DNA of 24,352 bases from Dehalococcoidales bacterium. GTDB lineage: Bacteria > Chloroflexota > Dehalococcoidia > Dehalococcoidales > UBA2162. Position numbers and translations under genes: made by a program. Positions within the stretch are counted from its first letter, which is position 1. The number at the start of each line of letters is the position of its first letter. The notes beneath the pieces are model-generated. The model was not told where the DNA came from and made no database searches. It saw only the letters and a list, made by a program, of their open reading frames with translations. Positions 6,198-12,745 of this stretch are shown here, in pieces. The stretch is taken from positions 1 through 24,352 of the forward strand of contig JAFGCW010000029.1 of assembly GCA_016932435.1 (NCBI GenBank). The letters run 5' to 3'.

Positions 6198-9100
6198 ATG
6201 GAATATGCCGAACTTCACTGTCACAGTTATTATTCTTTTCACGACGGTGCCTCATCACTGGAGGAGCTTATGGTGCACGCCGGAGAGCTTGGCTACCGTG
6301 CCCTGGCTGTAACTGATCACGATAACCTCTGCGGGGCGATGTGCTTCGCCCAGCTTGCCGCTTCTCTTGAAATGAAGGGAATTATCGGTGCCGAGATCAC
6401 TATATCTCCCTTTGTCATTCCCGTCCCTCCCTCTGTCATTCCAGCGAAGGCTGGAATCCAGGAGGCCGGGGGTAGTAATCCGGTTTACCACCTGACCCTG
6501 CTGGCGGAGAACAGGAAAGGCTACAGCAACCTCAGTCGCCTGATCACGGCGGCACATGCCAGCGGCGAGCGTAACGACCCGCAACTGCCCCAAAACCTGC
6601 TCTCGGCGCACTCAGAGGGTCTGATAGCCCTTTCCGGCTGTACCCGGGGAGAACTGGCGCAACTGGTGATGCAGGAGCGTATTCCTGAAGCGCGCGACCT
6701 TATCCGCCGGTACATGGACTGGTTCGGCCCGGATAATTACTTCATCGAATTGCAGCACAACCTTGTCTACGGCGACAGCGAACGCAACAAGATACTGGTG
6801 GAACTGGCGCGGGAAACGGGCGCCGGACTGGTTGCCACCGGAAACGTCCATTATCACATCCGGGAGCGTCACCAGCTCCAGGACTGCCTGGTGGCGATAA
6901 AGAACTGTAAAAGCCTGGAGGAAACCCACCGCGAACGCCGTCCCAATTCCGAATTCTATCTCAGGTCACGCGAGGAACTGGAGGAACTGTTCCGTGAATG
7001 CCCGGAAGCGCTTGAGAATACGGTGAGGATCGCCGAGCGGTGCAACTTCGATCTTACCCGGGACCTGTGTTACCACTTCCCGGACTACGATGCCCCGGAC
7101 GGGCACACGCCGGAAAGCTACCTTGAAAAGCTGTGCTGCGAGGCGGCGGTAAGACGCTACGGCTCGGTGACGCCGAAAGTGAAAAAGCGGCTGGATGAGG
7201 AATTCCGGCTGATCAACAAGTATAAACTGTCCGGCTTTCTTCTTCTCTACCAAGAGGTGATAAAGATGGGCAGGGAAGTGATGATAGACCTGGGACTGAG
7301 CGATCCTTCGCTGACTGTGGAGGAAAACCCTCCGGGGAGAGGCCGCGGTTCATCCGTGGCGCTGCTGGTGGGCTATCTTATCGGTCTTTCCCACATCGAC
7401 CCGCTGCAGTACGACCTTTCACTGGAGAGGTTCCTGCCGGACGATGTTATGACCAATGTTCCGGACATAGACCTGGATTTCCCCCGCAGCATCCGCGAAG
7501 AGCTTATCCTGAGAACCCACGAGAGATGGGGGTGGGAGAGGGCTGTGCTCACCGGGACAATCGCTACCTACAAGATACGGGGAGTGGTGAGAGACCTTGG
7601 CAAGGCGCTGGGACTGCCGCAGGTGGAGGTCGACCGGCTGGCCAAGCAGACCCACTGGGGCAGCGCGAAGAAACTGGAATCAGAGATGCAGAAATTACCC
7701 GGTTTCAAAAACAAGATAGAGTTGCCGGGCTGGCGCGACCTGGTAAGGCTGGCGCTGGAGCTCGACGGCTTTCCAAAATACATGGGGCAGCACCCCGGCG
7801 GCATGGTCATCTCTTCCAGCCCTCTGACGGATATCGTGCCGGTGCAGCGCGCTGCCATAGAGGGACGCTACGTCTGCCAGTGGGACAAGGACAGCATCGA
7901 CGATGCCGGCTTCGTAAAGATAGATTTCCTGGCCCTGGGTACCCTTTCGCAGCTCCAGGAAGCCGTGGGGATAATACAGGAAAGGGCCGACGAAAGAATC
8001 GATATGTCGCGGATCGACTTCGAGGATACCGCTGTCTACGATATGCTGTGCGAGGGCGACACCATCGGTATATTCCAGGTGGAGTCGTCGGCGCAGATGC
8101 AGACTATAATCCGGCTGCGACCTCGCAACCTGCTTGATATGGCGCACGAGGTGGGCGCGGTACGGCCTGGTGTGGGTGTTAATAATGGAGTGCAGGAGTA
8201 CCTTGCCCGGCGAAGCGGCTGGAAACCGGTGACCTACGATCACCCTCTGGAGAAACGGGCACTGGAACGCACCCTCGGTGTGGTATTGTTCCAGGACCAG
8301 GTGAACCAGCTTGCCATCGATGTGGCCGGATTCGCTCCCAGCGAGGCAGACCGGTTGCGGCGCGCCTTCGGCCGGAAGCATAACACCGAACTGATAGAGC
8401 AGTTTCACCGGAAATTCCTTGAAGGCGCCGGTACGGAGTTGGCAAGTGAGGAAGCGGTGGAAACGGTCTTTAAAAAATTCAACGGGCAGTACATGTTCCC
8501 GGAATCGCACGCCTTCGCCTTTGGAGTAACCGCCTACCAATCGGCCTGGCTGAAGTATTACTATCCGCTTGAGTTCTTCGTTGCTATCTTCAACCAGCAG
8601 CCGATGGGATTTTACAACATGGAGACACTCAAAGAAGACGCAAAGAGGCATGGCGTGAAGGTGCTCAACCCTGATATCAACCTCAGCCGGACGAAATGCG
8701 TGATAGAAAGTCAGGAATATGGAGTAAAGATGGGTGAAAAATCCCCCTTAATCCCCTTTTGTCAAAGGGGGAAAGAACGGGGATATACTTCTTGCACTTG
8801 TAGTCTCAAACATTATGCCTATCATTCTGAGCCTCCATCTTGTTATTCTGAGCGAAGCGAAGAATCCCATTCTCCTTCCGTCATTCCAGCGAAGGCTGGA
8901 ATCCAGGGGAGTGGGGACAACGGAAATGGGAAATCCCGAAAGGGTATTGCCTGCCGAGGCTCCATCCGGCTCGGCTTCATCCATGTTCAGGGGCTGGGCA
9001 AGGCGTCGGCAGAAGCCATAGAAAAGGCTCAGGAAAAAGGTCCTTTCAGGAATATCGGTGATTTTCTGACGCGCACCGGCGTCCTGGAGGAAGTCGCTCT

Positions 9101-9650
9101 CAACCTTGTCTCGGCAGGCGCTTTCGACAGCATTATCCCAAACCGGAGAGAGTCCAAGTGGGAGATAGGCCTGCGCTACCGGCCGGTGAATTCGCAGCTT
9201 GCCCTGCCGCTGCCGGTAGAGCAGGACCTGCCGGAACTGGAAGCGCCGGGCGACCTGGAAAAGATGCGGGGGGAGTATGGCATCATGGGACTTTACCCGT
9301 CCGGGCACGTGATGGCGAAGATGCGCCCCCGCCTCGGCGGGAAGCTGCAGTGCAGCCGGGAGATTGCCGGCCTGCCGGACGGCGCCGCGGTAACGACCGC
9401 CGGGCTGGTGATACGGCGGCAGCGTCCTCACGGCAAAGTGGTGTTCATGACGCTGGAGGACGAGTTCGGCCTCATTCCGGCGATGGTCTTCCCGAAGACC
9501 TATGCGAAATACGAGTACCAGATGAAGTCGGCATTCCTGGTGGTGAAGGGCAGGATCTCGAAACGTGAAGGCACCTTTAACGTTGTCATCACCCACGCAA
9601 AGCCGTTCAGCGTAATGGATAAGGTTCCCCAGGCGAAGAACTGGCAGTAG
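6198..9650 (+). CDS. dnaE2: error-prone DNA polymerase III alpha subunit, with in-frame repeat insertions
   Basis: This 1150-residue C-family polymerase of the DnaE2/ImuC type performs mutagenic translesion synthesis together with ImuB. The N-terminal PHP domain begins with ELHCHSYYSFHDGASS. The palm carries GRGRGSSVALLVGYLIG and the catalytic PDIDLDF aspartates near residues 421-427, followed by the HPGGMV motif near 530. Later come the FGRKH and FPESHAFAFG blocks, a helix-hairpin-helix segment (VQGLGKASAEAI) and a C-terminal OB fold (TAGLVIRRQRPHGKVVFMTLED). Two segments are foreign: residues about 74-92 in the PHP domain, and residues about 845-922 before the helix-hairpin-helix. Both translate small palindromic repeats (VIPAKAGIQ, SERSEES, SPLIPF). 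The frame stays open through all of them. The Shine-Dalgarno is weak and distant, which fits coupling to upstream translation. It is the last gene of the SOS cassette. Confidence 0.93.
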   Translation: MEYAELHCHSYYSFHDGASSLEELMVHAGELGYRALAVTDHDNLCGAMCFAQLAASLEMKGIIGAEITISPFVIPVPPSVIPAKAGIQEAGGSNPVYHLTLLAENRKGYSNLSRLITAAHASGERNDPQLPQNLLSAHSEGLIALSGCTRGELAQLVMQERIPEARDLIRRYMDWFGPDNYFIELQHNLVYGDSERNKILVELARETGAGLVATGNVHYHIRERHQLQDCLVAIKNCKSLEETHRERRPNSEFYLRSREELEELFRECPEALENTVRIAERCNFDLTRDLCYHFPDYDAPDGHTPESYLEKLCCEAAVRRYGSVTPKVKKRLDEEFRLINKYKLSGFLLLYQEVIKMGREVMIDLGLSDPSLTVEENPPGRGRGSSVALLVGYLIGLSHIDPLQYDLSLERFLPDDVMTNVPDIDLDFPRSIREELILRTHERWGWERAVLTGTIATYKIRGVVRDLGKALGLPQVEVDRLAKQTHWGSAKKLESEMQKLPGFKNKIELPGWRDLVRLALELDGFPKYMGQHPGGMVISSSPLTDIVPVQRAAIEGRYVCQWDKDSIDDAGFVKIDFLALGTLSQLQEAVGIIQERADERIDMSRIDFEDTAVYDMLCEGDTIGIFQVESSAQMQTIIRLRPRNLLDMAHEVGAVRPGVGVNNGVQEYLARRSGWKPVTYDHPLEKRALERTLGVVLFQDQVNQLAIDVAGFAPSEADRLRRAFGRKHNTELIEQFHRKFLEGAGTELASEEAVETVFKKFNGQYMFPESHAFAFGVTAYQSAWLKYYYPLEFFVAIFNQQPMGFYNMETLKEDAKRHGVKVLNPDINLSRTKCVIESQEYGVKMGEKSPLIPFCQRGKERGYTSCTCSLKHYAYHSEPPSCYSERSEESHSPSVIPAKAGIQGSGDNGNGKSRKGIACRGSIRLGFIHVQGLGKASAEAIEKAQEKGPFRNIGDFLTRTGVLEEVALNLVSAGAFDSIIPNRRESKWEIGLRYRPVNSQLALPLPVEQDLPELEAPGDLEKMRGEYGIMGLYPSGHVMAKMRPRLGGKLQCSREIAGLPDGAAVTTAGLVIRRQRPHGKVVFMTLEDEFGLIPAMVFPKTYAKYEYQMKSAFLVVKGRISKREGTFNVVITHAKPFSVMDKVPQAKNWQ
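6433..6462. repeat. ATTCCAGC-gaag-GCTGGAAT palindrome inside dnaE2 (PHP domain)
   Basis: A perfect 8-bp stem (6438-6445 with 6450-6457) and a GAAG loop. It is translated in frame as VIPAKAGIQ and interrupts the PHP domain between a GAEITIS strand and a HLTLLAENRKGYSNL segment that are close together in ordinary DnaE2 proteins. An identical core occurs at 8883-8902. Confidence 0.9.
8737..8776. repeat. CCCCTTT...AAAGGGG-type palindrome inside dnaE2
   Basis: A CCCCCTTAATCCCC tract leads into the CCCCTTT-tgtc-AAAGGGG stem (8753-8759 with 8764-8770). It is translated in frame as KSPLIPFCQRGK. It is related to the repeat at 4431-4476 upstream of imuB. Confidence 0.8.
8839..8866. repeat. TTATTCTGAGCGAAGCGAAGAATC repeat inside dnaE2
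   Basis: A small dispersed repeat with ATTCT/AGAAT arms around a GAGCGAAGCGA core, translated in frame as CYSERSEES. It is the third distinct repeat family in the second dnaE2 insertion. A partial ATTCTGAGC copy precedes it at 8823-8832. Confidence 0.8.
8879..8908. repeat. second ATTCCAGC-gaag-GCTGGAAT palindrome inside dnaE2
   Basis: The core (8883-8902) is identical to the unit in the PHP domain and is again read in frame as VIPAKAGIQ. It closes the insertion of about 75 codons ahead of the conserved SIRLGFIHVQGLG segment. Confidence 0.9.
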
Positions 9651-9667
9651 GGAGGGTAATAATAGAG

Positions 9668-10015
9668 TTATTTTAACCCAAGGCTTATCATAATTGCCTG
9701 GTCAATTTCTGACATTTTGGATTGAGTTAATTCTCCGCACTTTTCTGTCAGGCGAGTTTTGTCGATGGTCATTATCGTCGACAGATTTACGGTGCTGTTT
9801 TTCGGTAATCCACTTTCCTTGGGTGTAAGTTTGACCGTGAACGGGTATTGTTTTTCAATTGAGGTAGTAAGTGATGAAACAATAGTCGTCGGGCTGTATT
9901 CGTTTCCGATATCATTCTGGATAATTAGGGCAGGTCTTATTCCTTTTTGTTCACTGCCCCTGGATGGATTCCAGTTAACCCAGTATATTTCACCGCGTTT
10001 TATCTTTTCGGTCAT
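9668..10015 (-). CDS. mazF: MazF/PemK-family endoribonuclease toxin
   Basis: This 115-residue toxin of the MazF/PemK family cleaves mRNA to stop growth when its antitoxin is degraded. The N-terminal strand pattern RGEIYWVNWNPSRGSEQKG followed by RPALIIQND is the family signature, including the conserved Arg-Pro and the GSEQKG loop. Later come TTIVSSLTT and the VNLSTIMTIDKTRL segment, typical of the third and fourth strands. It starts 4 bases downstream of the antitoxin stop codon, in the usual antitoxin-first order. It converges on dnaE2, with 17 bases between the two stop codons. Confidence 0.92.
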   Translation of the reverse strand: MTEKIKRGEIYWVNWNPSRGSEQKGIRPALIIQNDIGNEYSPTTIVSSLTTSIEKQYPFTVKLTPKESGLPKNSTVNLSTIMTIDKTRLTEKCGELTQSKMSEIDQAIMISLGLK

Positions 10016-10019
10016 ATTG

Positions 10020-10262
10020 TTATTCCCAATCAGGAATTACTTCGTGTTCCGTTTCAGACACCATAGAAGTAAACTGCTTTTGTTCTTCGGCAATGAATTT
10101 ATAACCTTCTGCCATTTCAGCAATTATCTGCTTTTCTGCAATTTCCTTGAGAAATAGAGATATCGCTTTACTCCTGCTTATTTTTTTCTTCTTGGCAAAC
10201 TCATCGGTGAATAGAATTAATTCTTCAGGCAGGCTAATAGTGAGTTTCATTGTTCTTCCCAT
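10020..10262 (-). CDS. ribbon-helix-helix antitoxin for MazF
   Basis: This 80-residue protein has an N-terminal ribbon-helix-helix DNA-binding region (MKLTISLPEELILFTDEFAKKK, then ISRSKAISLFLKEI) and an acidic C-terminal tail that would wrap the toxin (SETEHEVIPDWE). This is the standard layout of CopG/MazE-type antitoxins, which repress their own operon. The start at 10262 (MGRTMK...) has an AAAGG ribosome site 9 bases upstream. The ATG at 10250 (MKLTIS) is also possible. The upstream region holds a short inverted repeat and a 10-base direct repeat that may be its operator. Confidence 0.88.
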   Translation of the reverse strand: MGRTMKLTISLPEELILFTDEFAKKKKISRSKAISLFLKEIAEKQIIAEMAEGYKFIAEEQKQFTSMVSETEHEVIPDWE

Positions 10263-10266
10263 TTTT

Positions 10267-10339
10267 ACTTACCTTTTTATATGTAATTATACACTTACTA
10301 TCATACCATAAATTATCTTATGATAATATACTTACCTTT
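10267..10339. promoter_or_regulatory. candidate operator region of the toxin-antitoxin operon
   Basis: Upstream of the antitoxin there is an ATTATC-ttat-GATAAT inverted repeat (10312-10327). The 10-base direct repeat ACTTACCTTT occurs at 10267-10276 and 10330-10339, with a related ACTTACT between them. Ribbon-helix-helix antitoxins usually bind such short repeats. The region is very A+T-rich, so some of this could be chance. Confidence 0.45.
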
Positions 10340-10416
10340 GTTTTTTCAGAACAAATAATATATATAGTTGATAATTTTAGTTAGTTATATTATTATTCTT
10401 GTGGAGAGGTGTGCAG

Positions 10417-10866
10417 ATGAAAATATCTACAAAAGGACGATACGGTACGAGGGCTTTGCTGGAGCTGGCCATGCGTGATAGTAATGAACCCATGCTGCTC
10501 AGGAATATTGCCAAGAAACAGGATATTTCACTCGCCTACCTTGAGCATGTCATTAGCCCGTTGATTGCCGGCGGTATTTTGAGGAGCACGAAAGGACCGA
10601 AGGGCGGTATTTCCCTGAATAAAAAGCCTTCCGATATTAAACTGAGTGATGTTATCCGCCTTCTGGAAGGATCGGTAGCTCCGGCGGACTGCGTGGACAA
10701 TCCTGACATTTGCGATCGCGCTGATACCTGTGTGACACGAGATGTATGGTGTGAAATGAAGAAAGCCATGGATACTATCCTGGATAAAACGACAATTCAG
10801 GATATGGTTGAACGCCAGAATGAAAAAGGCCTGCCGGATGAGGATCTGGAAACCATACTGGAATAA
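10417..10866 (+). CDS. Rrf2/IscR-family transcriptional regulator
   Basis: This 149-residue winged-helix regulator of the Rrf2 family begins with MKISTKGRYGTRALLELA and continues with the recognition region (IAKKQDISLAYLEHVISPL) and the wing GPKGGISL. Cysteines at residues 92, 99, 105 and 112 (within DCVDNPDICDRADTCV and WCEMK) lie close to the Fe-S ligand positions of IscR (92, 98, 104). It may therefore sense iron-sulfur, redox or nitric oxide state. The ATG at 10417 is preferred because GGAGAGG lies 7 bases upstream; a TTG six codons earlier is unlikely. No isc or suf genes are next to it. The Fe-S-rich oxidoreductase operon converging on it is a possible but unproven target. Confidence 0.92.
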   Translation: MKISTKGRYGTRALLELAMRDSNEPMLLRNIAKKQDISLAYLEHVISPLIAGGILRSTKGPKGGISLNKKPSDIKLSDVIRLLEGSVAPADCVDNPDICDRADTCVTRDVWCEMKKAMDTILDKTTIQDMVERQNEKGLPDEDLETILE

Positions 10867-10894
10867 ATTGTCGCAATTATATGGAAAAGAAAAA

Positions 10895-10929
10895 GGGTGT
10901 GCTCTTTAGAGCACACCCTCTCTTTTTTT
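10895..10929. terminator. bidirectional intrinsic terminator
   Basis: The 10-bp stem GGGTGTGCTC/GAGCACACCC has a TTTA loop, with T7 (10923-10929) on the + side and an A-rich tract that reads as TTTTTCTTTT on the - side. It terminates both the Rrf2 gene and the convergent oxidoreductase operon. The stop codon of the latter (10928-10930) lies within the T-tract of this terminator. Confidence 0.92.
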
Positions 10930-12745
10930 ATCTCTCGGGAAATACGTAATCTTTACTCTCACCCATCGGTGGATGAGTGTTGGGTGGCGGAGGATTCTTC
11001 ATACCACGCCGGAACAACTCGCCTGTTTCCTTGCGTTTCCAGATTACTCTCTGGTTCAACGGATGCTCCATGCGGATAGCTCCTTCAGCCGGGCATTCCT
11101 CGACACAGGTACCGCAGAACCAGCATTCATCGGGATAAAGTACAAGCGGGGGCAGGTATTGACTGCAGCGGAAGCATCTCGTTGCTTCTGCCACTGCAAG
11201 TTCCCGGATAAATCCCCTGTTAACTTCATCCATTGATTCGCCTCGTTCTTCTCCGGGTACTATTTCCGGTACCATACGATTTCCCGGACCGTAGTATGTC
11301 AACACCATTTCTTCCGGTATACGGTTTTCAGGTATTGCAGTGCCTTTTTCCATGTAAGAACGCATTGAGGTAATACCGGTCCCGGCTTCTGCCAGGATAT
11401 CTCTACTGTTGCCGGTGAGATAGATATCAATACTCATAGCCGCTCTCTTACCGGAAGCTATAGCCTGGACGATCGAACGATCCGGGGTACCAATATCACC
11501 GCCGGCAAATACTCCTGACAAAGGCGTTTCCAGAGTGACGGGATCGACAATAATCCGGGACCCTTCCAGCATTTTTCTGTCTGCGAATGACAGGTCGGTC
11601 TGCTGTCCAATGGCCAGGATTACAGTATCTGCTTCTATATCACAGGTATTGCCCTCATCGTAGGTCGGATTGAATCTTCCCTGTTCATCGAACGCGGAAA
11701 GACACGATTTCAGTTCTAATCCTGAAACCTGACCGTTGTTCAGGATTATTTCCTTCACTCCCCAGCTTGGGAGGATATTTATACCCTCTCTTAGTGTTTC
11801 TTCTATCTCTGTTTCGTAAGCAGGCATGGTATCACGGGTCTCAAGACATACCATGGTCACTTCGTCAGCACCGAGTCGGCGTGCCAGTCGAGCTGAGTCA
11901 GTAGCAACATTACCACCACCAATGACGACAACTTTCGCTCTAACTTTCATGTCGTTTTCAATTCTCGACCTGTAAAGAAAATCCAGCGCGCCGATGACGT
12001 CCGGGTTATCTTCTCCGGTAACTCCTAACGATACAGATAATGGCGCTCCGGTAGCGACGAAACAGGCATCGTATTCTCTGGTCAATTTCGTGAATCGGGC
12101 AGCATCAACCGGGCTGTTCGTCTTTATTTCAACACCAAGTGACTTTACCTGTTCCAGTTCACTGTCTACTACTGCAGTGGGTAATCTGAATTCCGGTATA
12201 TTGACCCGGGGAATACCTCCGGGCACCGGTTTTGATTCGAAAACGGTAACCTTGTGTCCGAGAATGGCAAGATAATAAGCACAGGTTAGTCCGGCAGGCC
12301 CTCCACCGACCACTGCAACCGTTTTTCCCGTATCAGGTCGTTTTTCAGGCTGTTTCGCATCCTGAGTGCCGTAGTCATAGGCTGCTCTTTCCAGCGCATT
12401 CGTAGCTATCCCCTGATCAAGCGGGATACGGGCACAATCATCTTCACAGGGATGGAAACACACTCGACCGCATATACCGGGAAAGGGATTCTCGAATTTA
12501 ATGTTTTCAAGAGCTTTATCGAATTCACCTCTTGCAATAAGATAAGTGGTCCACCTGATTGCTTCACCGGTAGGGCAGGCTTCCTCACATCGGGCAAATC
12601 CATCTACCTTCGGTAGATTTCTCACCATGATATCGGTCCGGCACTGGTCGGCACACCGGTAGCAGCTTATACACAGTTCAGGATCTATTCGTATAGGCTG
12701 ACAGGGAGTTGCCGGATTGGGTACCAGATACGCTTCGTTGTTCAT
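10928..12745 (-). CDS. GltD-like NAD(P)/FAD oxidoreductase with multiple [4Fe-4S] motifs
   Basis: This 605-residue protein resembles glutamate synthase small subunit (GltD/NfnB-type) electron-transfer proteins. It has an N-terminal Cys cluster motif (Cys25, 28, 31, 35) and then the GltD-type cysteines (Cys53/57 and Cys92/96/100/104, in GICGRVCFHPCEDDC). An FAD-binding GGGPAG follows at 147-152, then an NAD(P)-binding GGGNVA at 276-281 and the closing FAD motif VFAGGDIG. The C-terminal extension carries CFRC and a ferredoxin-like CWFCGTCVEECP. It probably passes electrons between NAD(P)H and its partner. Its ATG shares one base with the TAA of the upstream flavoprotein gene (TAATG), so the two are translationally coupled and likely form one complex. 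It is not GltD itself, because no glutamate synthase large subunit is present. Confidence 0.88.
   Translation of the reverse strand: MNNEAYLVPNPATPCQPIRIDPELCISCYRCADQCRTDIMVRNLPKVDGFARCEEACPTGEAIRWTTYLIARGEFDKALENIKFENPFPGICGRVCFHPCEDDCARIPLDQGIATNALERAAYDYGTQDAKQPEKRPDTGKTVAVVGGGPAGLTCAYYLAILGHKVTVFESKPVPGGIPRVNIPEFRLPTAVVDSELEQVKSLGVEIKTNSPVDAARFTKLTREYDACFVATGAPLSVSLGVTGEDNPDVIGALDFLYRSRIENDMKVRAKVVVIGGGNVATDSARLARRLGADEVTMVCLETRDTMPAYETEIEETLREGINILPSWGVKEIILNNGQVSGLELKSCLSAFDEQGRFNPTYDEGNTCDIEADTVILAIGQQTDLSFADRKMLEGSRIIVDPVTLETPLSGVFAGGDIGTPDRSIVQAIASGKRAAMSIDIYLTGNSRDILAEAGTGITSMRSYMEKGTAIPENRIPEEMVLTYYGPGNRMVPEIVPGEERGESMDEVNRGFIRELAVAEATRCFRCSQYLPPLVLYPDECWFCGTCVEECPAEGAIRMEHPLNQRVIWKRKETGELFRRGMKNPPPPNTHPPMGESKDYVFPER

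Noticed and set aside
7695..8651. 318-codon open frame on the - strand opposite dnaE2, and similar frames at 8748-9596 (-) and 7526-8137 (+)
   Set aside because: All lie over conserved DnaE2 polymerase motifs and show His/Arg/Pro-rich shadow composition.
10928..12745. Identification of the 605-residue protein as glutamate synthase small subunit
   Set aside because: Although GltD-like, it has extra [4Fe-4S] motifs at both ends and is coupled to a fumarate-reductase-like flavoprotein with no glutamate synthase large subunit nearby.
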